A DNA stretch of 64,000 nucleotides, from contig DATKZY010000118.1 of the NCBI GenBank assembly GCA_035527715.1, forward strand, positions 103,695 to 167,694. Reading direction: 5' to 3'. The DNA is from DSUN01 sp035527715 (GTDB taxonomy: Bacteria; Planctomycetota; PUPC01; DSUN01). The notes beneath the pieces were generated by a model. It saw only the letters and a list, made by a program, of their open reading frames with translations. It had not been told where the DNA came from and ran no database searches. Below, piece after piece: positions 49,341 through 57,526 of this stretch. A program made the translations under genes and the position numbers. Position 1 is the stretch's first letter, and each line of letters begins with the position of its first letter.

Positions 49341-52049
49341 ATGCGTTGGGCGATCCATGCGACCCTGGCGGTCCTCTGGGTGGTCGGCTGGGCGTGGTGC
49401 GCTGAGCCTGGCCGGGCGCCGGCCTTGCATTCCGCCGCTCTCGCGGGCGACCTTGACAAGGTTCGCGATCTGCTCGCGGACGGGGCGGACGTGAACGCGG
49501 CGGACGCTGGCGGCTCAACGCCGCTTCTGTGCGCGCTGCGCTTCGGCGGCAGGGAGGCCGACGAGACGACAAAGGGAGCCATCATCGGACTCCTGCTTGC
49601 GCGGAAGGCGCGCCTCGACGTGCGCGACAAGCAGGGGGAGACACCGATGCACCTGGTCGTCCGCCGCAACGACCCCGCACTCGCCACAAGACTCCTCGAC
49701 GCTGGCGCGGACGCGAATGCCAGCGATCTGAAGGGCGAACGCCCCCTTCACCGGGCCGTCGCGGAGGGTCACAAGGAGATTGTCCAGCTCCTCCTTGCCA
49801 GGGGCGCCCAGACGGAGGCGGCGGCCGACGACGGCAGCACGCCCCTTCACGTCGCCGCGTCGCGCGGGGACACGGAGATTCTCTCGGCCTTGCTGGCCAA
49901 GGGCGCCCCAGTAAGCGCCCGCCGGAAGGATGGCGCGGAGCCATTGCACTGCGCCGTCCGCACGGCGAACCGCGAGGCCATCGAGCGGCTCCTGGAGGCT
50001 GGAGCGGACCCCGATACCCGCGATGCGAAGGGGGAGACGCCGCTCGGGTCGGCCATGCAGCTCGAGACCCCGCAGACCGCCCTTCTGCTGATCGCCAAGG
50101 GAGCCAAAGAACCAGCGAGGGACGCGGAGGGGAACACGCTCCTTCACTTCGCCGCGCGCTGCCGAGCACCCGACGCCGTGCAGGCCCTGCTGCGGCGGGG
50201 CGGCGACCCCAACGCCACGAACCGCCGCGGCCAGACCGCGCTCCACGCCGCCTTGGCCGCGGGGACGGACCTCCCCGACTTCAAGAAGCTCTTCCCACTC
50301 CTGTTGGAGGCGGGCGCCGACGTGAACGCGGTGGACGACCAGGGCACCACGCCCCTTCACCTGGCGCTCTGGCAGGCCGGCGGCGATGACGACGTCTACC
50401 TGCTCCTGAAGGAACGGGGCGCGAGGATTGACCTGGCGAAGCCGCACGGCCTCAGCTCCGCCGTCGCCGCGGCGCGGCGCAAGGAGTGGGACACCGTGGC
50501 GCGCCTCATCAAGGACTCGCCGGACCTTCCGGGCGAGGCGAAGCGTCAGATCGAGCGCGAGATTCTGAGCCGCAAGGGGGACATGAACGCGCCCGGCCTT
50601 TACAAGGAGACGGTGCTCGGCATGGTGCGCCGCAACCTGCTTCTCGTGGAGCTTGCGATTGCCGGCGGAGGCGACGTGTCGGCGCGGAGCGCTCGGGGCA
50701 CTACACCCCTGCATTGTGCTGCCATCTCAGGCCGTAGGGAGATCGTCGAGCTGCTGCTCTCGCGCGGCGCGGACCCGAAAGCCAGAGACAATAATGGGGA
50801 GACGCTGCTGTACCACACCGCCCAGTACTACAACAGGGGCGCGCCCGAGATCGCCCGCCTGCTCCTGGCAAGAGGCACTGACCCCAACATCAAGCCGTCG
50901 TGGCCGGACCGCGCTCCCCTGCACCTCGCCGCTGGCCTCAAGGACGCCGAGCTCGCCAGGGTGCTCCTGGCCGGCCGCGCGAACGTCAATGTCCGCGACA
51001 GGGGCGGGGAGACGCCGCTCCACGTGGCCGCCGAGAAAGGCAACGCGGACACCGTGAAGCTCCTCCTCGCCCACGGCGCCGACCCCAACGCGCAGAACCT
51101 CCTCGGCCGCACGCCGCTGAGCCTTGCGGCCACGGAGCCGATTCGCGCCATCCTGCGGGCGGGCCTCGCCGAAATCAACCTCCGGGACGCCGCGGCCGCG
51201 GGCAACCTGGAGGAGGTCATGAACCTCGTCGCCATCGGGCGCGACATCAACGAGGGATCGAAGGAGGGCTCCTGGACGCCGCTCCACTGGGCCGCCTACC
51301 ACGGCCACAAGGGCGTGGTCGAGTTCCTCCTGCGCAAGGGGGCGAGCACCAATGCCCGCGGCCAGCGGGGCGAGACGCCGCTTCATCTCGCCGCCTCCGC
51401 CGGCAAGAGCGAGGCGGCCAAGCTCCTCCTCGACGCCGGAGCCACGGTGGACGCGAAGGCCAACAGCGGCTCCACCCCGCTCCATAACGCGGCATCAAGG
51501 GGCAAAGACGACGTTGTCCGGCTTCTCCTGGCCAAGGGAGCCAACGTCAATGCAAGAGGCTTCCGCGGCCACACCCCCCTGCACGAAGCCACGGTCAATG
51601 GCACCAGGGAGACCGTGGAGCTGTTGCTCGAGGCGAAGGCCGACACAACGGCAAGGGACGCGGAAGGCCAGACCCCGCTGCACCTGGCACTCGCCACTGG
51701 GGGCGGTGATGGCACGCAACTGCTCATCGAGAAGAGCCGCGACTTGGGCGCCAGGGACAATCGCGGGCGGACGCCCCTTCATCGGGCGGCGTGCGGACAC
51801 GCAACTTACGTGCGGCTCCTCGTCCGGCGGGGCGCCGAGGTGAATGCCCGCGACGAGGATGGCCGCACGCCTCTCCACCTGGCCGCCGCGGGCGGCTGGG
51901 TCGGCCCTCCCACAGCGCTCCTCCAAAACGGCGCGGACATCCGCGCTAAGGACAAGGATGGGAAGACTCCGCTGGACCTGGCCGAGGCCAAAGGCCACAC
52001 GCCCGTGCTCGAAGAACTCCGGGCGTGGCTTGGCACCACCAAGCCCTGA
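49341..52049 (+). CDS. Exported giant ankyrin-repeat protein
   Basis: A 902-residue protein with a signal peptide (WAIHATLAVLWVVGWAWC). The rest is an unbroken run of about two dozen ankyrin repeats of 33 residues with the consensus G.TPLH.A...G....V..LL..GA, e.g. GETPLHVAAEKGNADTVKLL and GRTPLHLAAAGGWVGPPTAL. Such proteins give protein-protein interaction surfaces; here the export signal suggests periplasmic or surface location. GGAGGGAGAGG precedes ATG 49341. A few repeats are altered (about residues 372-435, with longer linkers). It stands alone. Confidence 0.93.
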   Translation: MRWAIHATLAVLWVVGWAWCAEPGRAPALHSAALAGDLDKVRDLLADGADVNAADAGGSTPLLCALRFGGREADETTKGAIIGLLLARKARLDVRDKQGETPMHLVVRRNDPALATRLLDAGADANASDLKGERPLHRAVAEGHKEIVQLLLARGAQTEAAADDGSTPLHVAASRGDTEILSALLAKGAPVSARRKDGAEPLHCAVRTANREAIERLLEAGADPDTRDAKGETPLGSAMQLETPQTALLLIAKGAKEPARDAEGNTLLHFAARCRAPDAVQALLRRGGDPNATNRRGQTALHAALAAGTDLPDFKKLFPLLLEAGADVNAVDDQGTTPLHLALWQAGGDDDVYLLLKERGARIDLAKPHGLSSAVAAARRKEWDTVARLIKDSPDLPGEAKRQIEREILSRKGDMNAPGLYKETVLGMVRRNLLLVELAIAGGGDVSARSARGTTPLHCAAISGRREIVELLLSRGADPKARDNNGETLLYHTAQYYNRGAPEIARLLLARGTDPNIKPSWPDRAPLHLAAGLKDAELARVLLAGRANVNVRDRGGETPLHVAAEKGNADTVKLLLAHGADPNAQNLLGRTPLSLAATEPIRAILRAGLAEINLRDAAAAGNLEEVMNLVAIGRDINEGSKEGSWTPLHWAAYHGHKGVVEFLLRKGASTNARGQRGETPLHLAASAGKSEAAKLLLDAGATVDAKANSGSTPLHNAASRGKDDVVRLLLAKGANVNARGFRGHTPLHEATVNGTRETVELLLEAKADTTARDAEGQTPLHLALATGGGDGTQLLIEKSRDLGARDNRGRTPLHRAACGHATYVRLLVRRGAEVNARDEDGRTPLHLAAAGGWVGPPTALLQNGADIRAKDKDGKTPLDLAEAKGHTPVLEELRAWLGTTKP

Positions 52050-52056
52050 ACGGGCG

Positions 52057-52085
52057 TTGCAGGCAGAAGGACTTCACGCTAGAAT
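52057..52085 (+). promoter_or_regulatory. Promoter for the first LolA-like paralogue
   Basis: TTGCAG at 52057-52062 and TAGAAT at 52080-52085, 17-base spacer, 50 bases before ATG 52136. Confidence 0.65.
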
Positions 52086-52135
52086 GCCGCCGCGCTTCGA
52101 GACCGGCCGGGAACCCTTGTGCAGGAGTAGACGGG

Positions 52136-53002
52136 ATGAGGACGCGGTTGTTGCGTGCGCTGTGCGTGGCGCTGCTGTGCGGCGCGTGGGCGGGGGCGGA
52201 GACGCTCGATGAGGCGGTCGCCCGCCTCACCAAGGCCGCCGCCGAGACCCGCGACGTGACGATCAAGTACACGGTCAAGGGCATCTCGAAGACGATGATG
52301 AGACCCGCACCGGCACCGTTCTCGGGCGCGATGGAGTTCCAGATGCTCCACGACGGCGGCAAGACGCTTCTGCGCCTGGCCGGCAGCCTGACCATCGAGG
52401 AGCCGGGGAAGGAGGAAGGCGCCCCGCCCACCAAGCGGGAGAGGAAGTTGCTCTCGATCAACGACGGCCAGTTCATCTGGACCGAGCGGCCCAGGGGCAA
52501 GAGCGGCATCCTGATCTGCGAGAAGAGCCTGCCGAGCGCCCGGCAAGGGCTAGGCGAGGGCTCTGTGAGCGGCCCGATCGAGGGCGCCTACGCCGCGGCC
52601 GGCCTAAAGGGCCACTTCGAGGTGTTCCAGCACGCACATGACATCACGGTCGGCGCGAAGGGCGCCGTCGCAGGCCGACCGACAACTGTCTTCAACTTCT
52701 CGCTCAAGCCAGAGGAGGCGGAGAAGCTCAAAGAGGCGCGCGGCCAACTGCCGCCAGCCAAGATGGTGGCCGAACTCGACGACGCCACGGGCGCCACCCT
52801 CGTCGTGAAGTGGGCCAACGCCGACGCCGCGGAAGAGGCCCAGTGGGACCTCACGGCTACCGAGGTCAAGGCCAATTCGGGCCTCGACAAGAAGCTCTTC
52901 ACCTACACCCCACCCGAGGGCATGCAGTTCTTCGACCGGACGCAGCCCCCCGAGAAGTCCGCCGTGCCCAAGCCGCCGGAGGCGGAGAAAAGGGAGCAGT
53001 GA
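52136..53002 (+). CDS. LolA/DUF2092-like exported protein, copy 1
   Basis: A 288-residue protein with a signal peptide (LLRALCVALLCGAWAGAE). The remainder follows the half-barrel layout of LolA/LolB-like lipoprotein carriers: TLDEAVARLTKAAAETRDVT, beta strands MEFQMLHDGGKTLLRLAGS and INDGQFIWTERPRGK, the late strands VAELDDATGATLVVKWA, and KKLFTYTPPEGMQFF. It is probably an outer-membrane lipid carrier or periplasmic scaffold; DUF2092-like proteins are the other option. CAGGAG 8 bases ahead supports ATG 52136. Copy 2 follows immediately and shares near-identical bases in the signal-peptide and first-helix region. Confidence 0.72.
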   Translation: MRTRLLRALCVALLCGAWAGAETLDEAVARLTKAAAETRDVTIKYTVKGISKTMMRPAPAPFSGAMEFQMLHDGGKTLLRLAGSLTIEEPGKEEGAPPTKRERKLLSINDGQFIWTERPRGKSGILICEKSLPSARQGLGEGSVSGPIEGAYAAAGLKGHFEVFQHAHDITVGAKGAVAGRPTTVFNFSLKPEEAEKLKEARGQLPPAKMVAELDDATGATLVVKWANADAAEEAQWDLTATEVKANSGLDKKLFTYTPPEGMQFFDRTQPPEKSAVPKPPEAEKREQ

Positions 53003-53019
53003 CCCGCTCGCCTCTCTCG

Positions 53020-53068
53020 CTCGCGGTCCTATCGGTCAGATCCGTCCGATCCGTCTGATCCGTCCCAT
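53020..53068. repeat. GATCCGTC-type tandem repeat
   Basis: CGGTCCTATCGGTCAGATCC and GTCCGATCCGTCTGATCCGT form a tandem GATCCGTC/GGTCAGATC array between the two paralogues. It resembles degenerate TCCGATCCGTC arrays common in planctomycete intergenic DNA. Confidence 0.65.
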
Positions 53069-53105
53069 TGGTGTGAAGCAGGCACGTGGTTCAGGAGATG
53101 ACGAC

Positions 53106-53948
53106 ATGAAGAAGCAGTTGTTGCGTGGGCTTTGCGTGGCGCTGCTGTGCGGCGCGTGGGCGGGGGCGGAGACGCTCGACGAGGCGGTCGCCCGCCTCGC
53201 CAAGGCCGCCGCGGAGACCCGCGACGTGACGATCAAGTTCACGATTCAGGGCGCCAGGTATCAGATGCCCGACGGCGGCGGGAAAGCCGTCAAGAGCAGG
53301 ACGATGTCCGGCACCGGCGAGTTCCAGATGCTCCGCGACGGCGACAAGTGCCTGATGCGCGCGACCGCGAGCATCACTGAGGAAAGGCCCGCGAAGGACC
53401 CAGCGGCCGCGCCAGAGAAGCGCGAGCAGAGCCTCCTGGCCGTGAACGACGGCCAGTTCTCCTGGAAGGAGGAGCGACGCTCCGGGCAGGACGAGGCGCG
53501 GGTGAGGAAGGAGGCAATCCCTGATGGCGGCGGGCTCGACCTGGGACGCGGCGCCATCGCGTCCCTCGACGCCCCGTACAAGACTACGGGCATCAAGGGG
53601 GAACTCGACAAGGCGGAGGACGCCGACGTCAAGGTGGTCGGGAAGGGGAGCGTTGCCGGCCGGCCGACCACGATCATCGAGGTGGCCGTGAAGGCCGAAC
53701 GCCTTCAGAGCATGGACGAGGCCCAGCGGGTCATGCGGCCCGTGCGGTCGGTCGTCCAGTTCGACGATGCGACGGGCGCGGCGGTGAGGGGGCAGGACTT
53801 CAACGGGGCAGGCGACGAGGTGATGGGCTTCGCGGCCACCGAGGTCAGGGCCAACGCCGGCCTCGACAAGAAGCTCTTCGCCTACACCCCGCCCGAGGGG
53901 GCAAAGGTCCGCGACCAGACGCAGCCGGCCAAGGATGCGGCGCCGTAG
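53106..53948 (+). CDS. LolA/DUF2092-like exported protein, copy 2
   Basis: A 280-residue paralogue of the previous protein: signal LLRGLCVALLCGAWAGAE, then TLDEAVARLAKAAAETRDVT and KKLFAYTPPEGAKVRD. The middle (residues 40-240) diverges more, with GGLDLGRGAIASLDAPYK and a longer strand region. The nearly identical 5-prime bases in both copies (from about codon 10 to 37), against a diverged remainder, point to recent duplication with later divergence or to gene conversion. AGGAG (53093-53097) is 8 bases from ATG 53106. No promoter is seen between the copies, so they probably share one transcript. Confidence 0.72.
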   Translation: MKKQLLRGLCVALLCGAWAGAETLDEAVARLAKAAAETRDVTIKFTIQGARYQMPDGGGKAVKSRTMSGTGEFQMLRDGDKCLMRATASITEERPAKDPAAAPEKREQSLLAVNDGQFSWKEERRSGQDEARVRKEAIPDGGGLDLGRGAIASLDAPYKTTGIKGELDKAEDADVKVVGKGSVAGRPTTIIEVAVKAERLQSMDEAQRVMRPVRSVVQFDDATGAAVRGQDFNGAGDEVMGFAATEVRANAGLDKKLFAYTPPEGAKVRDQTQPAKDAAP

Positions 53949-53983
53949 CCCGTGGGGCAGGCCCCGCCGCGCCGCCCACCCGC

Positions 53984-54023
53984 CTAGGCGCTCACCCCGT
54001 GTTGCGCGCACGTGAGCGCCTAG
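53984..54023. repeat. REP-like palindrome CTAGGCGCTCAC, copy 1
   Basis: CTAGGCGCTCAC (53984-53995) is the exact inverse of GTGAGCGCCTAG (54012-54023). The loop contains GTTGCGCGCAC. Confidence 0.9.
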
Positions 54024-54117
54024 CGCGCCTGCGTGGCGAGCGCATATCATCGCCCAGATGTAAGTGGTTGCTGCATCGCCAGTTACGGCTGACGGTGGCG
54101 CCCTGTGCCCGCCCCCA

Positions 54118-54157
54118 CTAGGCGCTCACCCCCCCTTGCGCGCGGGTGAGCGCCTAG
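54118..54157. repeat. REP-like palindrome CTAGGCGCTCACC, copy 2
   Basis: CTAGGCGCTCACC (54118-54130) is the exact inverse of GGTGAGCGCCTAG (54145-54157). Same orientation as copy 1, about 95 bases away, so the pair sits between two convergent genes as REP doublets do. Confidence 0.9.
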
Positions 54158-54169
54158 CGCGTGTAGCCC

Positions 54170-56380
54170 TCAGGCCCCATGCTCGGTGCGGGCGATGATC
54201 TCGTCCTGAAGCTCGTCCCACAGGGAGATGAAGGGGGCGGCGTAGCCGGCCACGCGGACCATGAGGCCTGCGTGCTTCTCGGGGCAACGCTTCGCCTCGA
54301 GGAGCATCTCGCGGCTGTAGAAGTTGAACTGAAGCTGCTGGCCGCCGGAGCGGAAGTGGGCTTCGATGAGGGCGGCCACCTTCTCGATGCCCGCCTCGCT
54401 TTCGAGCAGCTTGGGGTCGAGCTTGACGTTCACGGTGGTCGAGGTGGGCAGGAGGTGGTGAGGGAGGCTTGCGACGGAGTTTAGCATGGCGGTGACGCCG
54501 CGGCGGTCGCGGCCCTGGGCGGCGGCGAGGCTGTCGGCCAGGGGCTCGCCGGCGCGGCGACCGTCGGGCGTGGCGCCGGTGACGCGGCCGAACTCGATGT
54601 GCATGTTCTCGCCGCCGGCGAGGGCGCCGAGGGTGTACTGGCCGCCGCGGAAGGGCGTGCGGCGCGCGAGGATGGCGGCCAGGGACTCGATGATGCGCGC
54701 AGCCAGGGCGTCGGGCTCGGCGTCGTCGTTGCCGAAGTGGGGGAGCCTGTTGAGGATGCGGCGGCGGAGGGGCTCGTGGCCCTGCCAGTCGGCGCGGAGC
54801 ACGTCGGCCAGCTCGGCGAGAGTGAGGGTCCCTTCCTCGTAGACGAGGTGGCGGATGGCGGCGAGCGCATCGGCGAGATTCACGATGCCGATGGCGTCCC
54901 AGTTGCAGTGGTTGTAGCGTGCGCCGCCCTGGGTGTAGCCGCGGCAGGCCTCGACGCAGTCGTTGGTCACGAGCGAGGCGGTGAGGATGCCGCCGGGGAT
55001 GTCGGCCTGCCGGCGGTCGCGGTCGAGCGAGAAGGCGTGGGCGCCCGCGACGGCGAACTCCATTGCGTCCTCGACCGCGGCCCAGAGCTTCTCGAACGTG
55101 TCGAGCGAGGCGAGGCCTGCGGCGCCATCGAGCGTCGGCTCGAGGCCCAGGACGCGGCGGAGGAGTTTCGGCAGGTTGATGAAGCCCTCGACGGCGCCCA
55201 TCTGGGCCTTGCCCGTGACGATGACCTCGTGGCAGCCCGAGAGGGAGAAGTCGCGGGCGTCCTCGACCGCGATGCCCGTGCGGACGAGGGCTGGGACGAT
55301 TTGCTCGTCGGAACAGAAGTCGGGGCTGCCGCCTTGGGCGCGAAGCGTCCTCACCGCGCGGCGGAGGAGGTCGGGCGGGGTGCCGCGGTGCCAGCGGAAG
55401 CCGACCTGGGGGCGCTGGATCGCCAGCTCCTCGGTCACCTCGAGGCAGAGCCAGGTCACTTCGCTCGACGCGTCGGAGCCGTCGGGCCGCACGCCGCCGA
55501 GGGTGAGGTGCTGGTGGGCGGCGACGGCGGCCTCGGCGCCCATGAACTCGAAAATCTTGAGCCACAGGCAGGCGAGGAGTTCCTTGGCGAACTCGCGGGT
55601 GAGGGTGCCCGCCGCGAGGTCGCGCGCGTAGAAGGGCGCGAGATACAGGTCCACGCGGCCGGGCGCGTCGGGCGAGAACAGGAAGGCGAACCAGAGGGCC
55701 TGGCAGGCCTCCCAGAACGTGCGGGGCGGCTCGGCCACCACGCGGCGGCAGTGCTCAGCGATGCGCTTCAGCTCCTGGCGGAAGCCCGTTTGGAGTGCGG
55801 CCTTCAGGCCGTATCGGGGTGGTACGGGCTGATGCCCGCACTCCGAACCTGCAAGCGCGGTGGCCAGGTCGGCATGGCGGCGGCAGAAGGCGATATAGCC
55901 CTCGGCCACGATGCGGAGGGCGTCGAGGAAGTGCCGCTTCTCCGCCTCATCGGGCGCGAGGCGCGCCCTCCGCTCCTCGATGCGGGCGAGCAGCCCCTCG
56001 AAGCCGCCCGAGAGAACGGCGTGGTAGTCGAGCGTCGTGTGGTTGCCTGCGGGGCTGAGGATGCCCTCGCGGATGAGGAGGGCGACGTGCTCGGCCATCG
56101 GCCACCACGGCGCGAAGCCCTGGCGGCCGAACGAGCGGGGCGTGGCGCGTTCGGCGCCGTAGACCAGGCCGGGCCGGCAACCGACGAGCAGCTCGCCCTC
56201 GTGGACCGCGATGGGCCGGCGCCGCCAGCAGTGGGCCAGGGCCTTCGCCTCGCGGAGCACGGCCGGGTCGCCCTCGGTCTGCGCGAGCGACTCCTCGCGC
56301 AGCCGCTTCCCATCCGGGTCGCCGACGTAGCGGCTCGTCAGCGCCCGCTCGCTAGAAAAGGCGATTCGCTCATTCACCAC
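54170..56380 (-). CDS. Glycyl-radical enzyme of the pyruvate-formate-lyase family
   Basis: A 736-residue glycyl-radical enzyme. The cysteine motif is LSGCHEVIVTG (Cys383) and the glycyl-radical motif is VRVAGYAAPF (Gly712), at the expected distance from the C-terminus. PFL-type substrate fold segments include DALRIVAEGYIAFC and FWEACQALWF. Because many family members are not PFL (choline TMA-lyase, B12-independent dehydratase and others), the substrate is open; the two-residue context SGC-HE is not the classic PFL CC pair. Residues 179-198 are encoded by a palindrome. No activating radical SAM enzyme is adjacent, so activation must come from elsewhere. GTG 56380 is used, overlapping the zinc-ribbon gene. 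Confidence 0.87.
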   Translation of the reverse strand: MVNERIAFSSERALTSRYVGDPDGKRLREESLAQTEGDPAVLREAKALAHCWRRRPIAVHEGELLVGCRPGLVYGAERATPRSFGRQGFAPWWPMAEHVALLIREGILSPAGNHTTLDYHAVLSGGFEGLLARIEERRARLAPDEAEKRHFLDALRIVAEGYIAFCRRHADLATALAGSECGHQPVPPRYGLKAALQTGFRQELKRIAEHCRRVVAEPPRTFWEACQALWFAFLFSPDAPGRVDLYLAPFYARDLAAGTLTREFAKELLACLWLKIFEFMGAEAAVAAHQHLTLGGVRPDGSDASSEVTWLCLEVTEELAIQRPQVGFRWHRGTPPDLLRRAVRTLRAQGGSPDFCSDEQIVPALVRTGIAVEDARDFSLSGCHEVIVTGKAQMGAVEGFINLPKLLRRVLGLEPTLDGAAGLASLDTFEKLWAAVEDAMEFAVAGAHAFSLDRDRRQADIPGGILTASLVTNDCVEACRGYTQGGARYNHCNWDAIGIVNLADALAAIRHLVYEEGTLTLAELADVLRADWQGHEPLRRRILNRLPHFGNDDAEPDALAARIIESLAAILARRTPFRGGQYTLGALAGGENMHIEFGRVTGATPDGRRAGEPLADSLAAAQGRDRRGVTAMLNSVASLPHHLLPTSTTVNVKLDPKLLESEAGIEKVAALIEAHFRSGGQQLQFNFYSREMLLEAKRCPEKHAGLMVRVAGYAAPFISLWDELQDEIIARTEHGA
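55792..55844. repeat. AGTGCGGCCTTCAGGCCGTA palindrome inside the glycyl-radical gene
   Basis: GGAGTGCGGCCTTCAGGCC and GTATC on the left, GTACGGGCTGATGCCC and GCACTCC on the right, inverted. Same family as 41274-41341. It is read through in frame on the minus strand as part of SECGHQPVPPRYGLKAALQT. Confidence 0.85.
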
Positions 56381-56801
56381 TGTCCCTTTCTGCGCGGCGG
56401 TGAGCGCGATAGTTCGCCGTCATCCGGTAGAGGAGGACTATGTAGGCTACCAGGAGGCCGCCGCATATAAGGAACCTGACAATGCGAAGACCAACGGACG
56501 GCTCCACGGCGGGCGCGAAAAACGACTCTAACACCGCGCTCATCAGGAAGCCGCCCGTTGGGATGAGGAGGAGCCATGTCGTCCAAAAGACAATGGGCGG
56601 AATGCGACCCGAGGCGGCGGTGCGGTACCAGCAACCTATAGAGAGGGTCTGGCGAAACGGGTCAGTGGTCGCCATAGTGCTGAGCGGCTGGCCGCACTTC
56701 ACGCAGAAGTCGGCGGCGGGGTCGTTCTCGGTCATGCAGCCGGGACAGATGGGCACCTCGGCATCGTCCGAGGCAGCGTGGCCTGGCTCGTCCTCTGGCA
56801 T
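56370..56801 (-). CDS. Zinc-ribbon membrane protein
   Basis: A 143-residue protein. The N-terminal 40 residues hold a zinc ribbon (VPICPGCMTENDPAADFCVK and CGQPL, CX2C...CX2C), followed by two or three membrane helices (IVFWTTWLLLIPTGGFLM, LRIVRFLICGGLLVAYIVLL) and a short basic tail. This ribbon-plus-TM layout is common in unstudied bacterial proteins. It overlaps the glycyl-radical gene by 11 bases, and GAGGAAGGAAACGC precedes the ATG. A linked role with the radical enzyme is only suggested by the overlap. Confidence 0.72.
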   Translation of the reverse strand: MPEDEPGHAASDDAEVPICPGCMTENDPAADFCVKCGQPLSTMATTDPFRQTLSIGCWYRTAASGRIPPIVFWTTWLLLIPTGGFLMSAVLESFFAPAVEPSVGLRIVRFLICGGLLVAYIVLLYRMTANYRAHRRAERDSGE

Positions 56802-56858
56802 CTTGCGTTTCCTTCCTCAGCGCCGCCAGCATATCAAACCACGCCGGGACGTGTCCAA

Positions 56859-57395
56859 TCATCCGCGCAATTCGGTCTTCGCGTGCTCCTCGGCGAAGAG
56901 GGCGCGGAGGCGGTCGGCCGAGCAGTCCTTGCAACCGAGGGCATCATGATGCGCAGAGGGGTCCACGTGGAGCTTCTTGAGGGTGCGGCGCAGCTCGGGG
57001 TGGTCGTGCGCGACGAGGTCGCTGATGACGCCCTGGAATTTCTCGCAGGTCTTGCACTGCTCGACGGCGAGATAGCGCTCCAACTCGTTGTGCAGGCGCT
57101 CGAAGGCGTGTTCGCGCTTCTTGTCGGGCAGGAGCAGGGTGGCCAGCCCAATGACGATGAAGAGGATGCCTGCCCCGATCTTGATGTGCTTCGGGTCCAC
57201 CGCCTTTGCGACGATGCCGCCGGCCAGGACGCCGATGGCGCTGGTCGCCACGAGCGCCAGGGCCGACGCCGCAAAGACGAGCCAGAGGGCGTCGCGGTTG
57301 CCCGCGGCGAAGCTCATCGTCGCGAGCTGCGTCTTGTCGCCCAGCTCGGCCAGGAAGATCGCCCCAAAGGTCACGAGAAACAGCCTCAGATCCAT
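56859..57395 (-). CDS. GDT1/TMEM165-type divalent cation transporter
   Basis: A 178-residue membrane protein with the UPF0016 signature ELGDKTQLAT (residues 17-26) on its first helix, and a second half with further helices (HIKIGAGILFIVIGLATLLL). Half-size bacterial GDT1 proteins have one or two such motifs and act as Mn/Ca-type cation exporters. The C-terminus carries a cytoplasmic extension with Cys pairs (CKTCEKF, GCKDCSAD) not part of the core. ATG 57395 with GGAAAGG ahead is chosen over a longer frame that begins in the repeat region. The adjacent ZIP transporter on the same strand hints at a metal-homeostasis pair. Confidence 0.85.
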   Translation of the reverse strand: MDLRLFLVTFGAIFLAELGDKTQLATMSFAAGNRDALWLVFAASALALVATSAIGVLAGGIVAKAVDPKHIKIGAGILFIVIGLATLLLPDKKREHAFERLHNELERYLAVEQCKTCEKFQGVISDLVAHDHPELRRTLKKLHVDPSAHHDALGCKDCSADRLRALFAEEHAKTELRG

Positions 57396-57437
57396 CCGAT
57401 TGCCTTTCCGCGTTGGGGCTGCGGGCACGCACAGCGG

Positions 57438-57526
57438 AATTCGTAATCCGTAACCAGAAAGGAACAGAAGGCTGGATTTCCTCCTGTCTTGTTACGGATT
57501 ACGAATTACGGATTACGGATTGCCCT
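57438..57526. repeat. AATTCGTAATCCGTAAC palindrome with tandem units
   Basis: AATTCGTAATCCGTAAC (57438-57454) is the exact inverse of GTTACGGATTACGAATT (57491-57507), and further ATTACGGATTACGGATT units follow. It lies between the GDT1 and ZIP genes. Confidence 0.85.

Noticed and set aside
53949..54169. Bidirectional terminator made of the two palindromes
   Set aside because: Arms are perfect but no T run follows on either strand; described as repeats instead.
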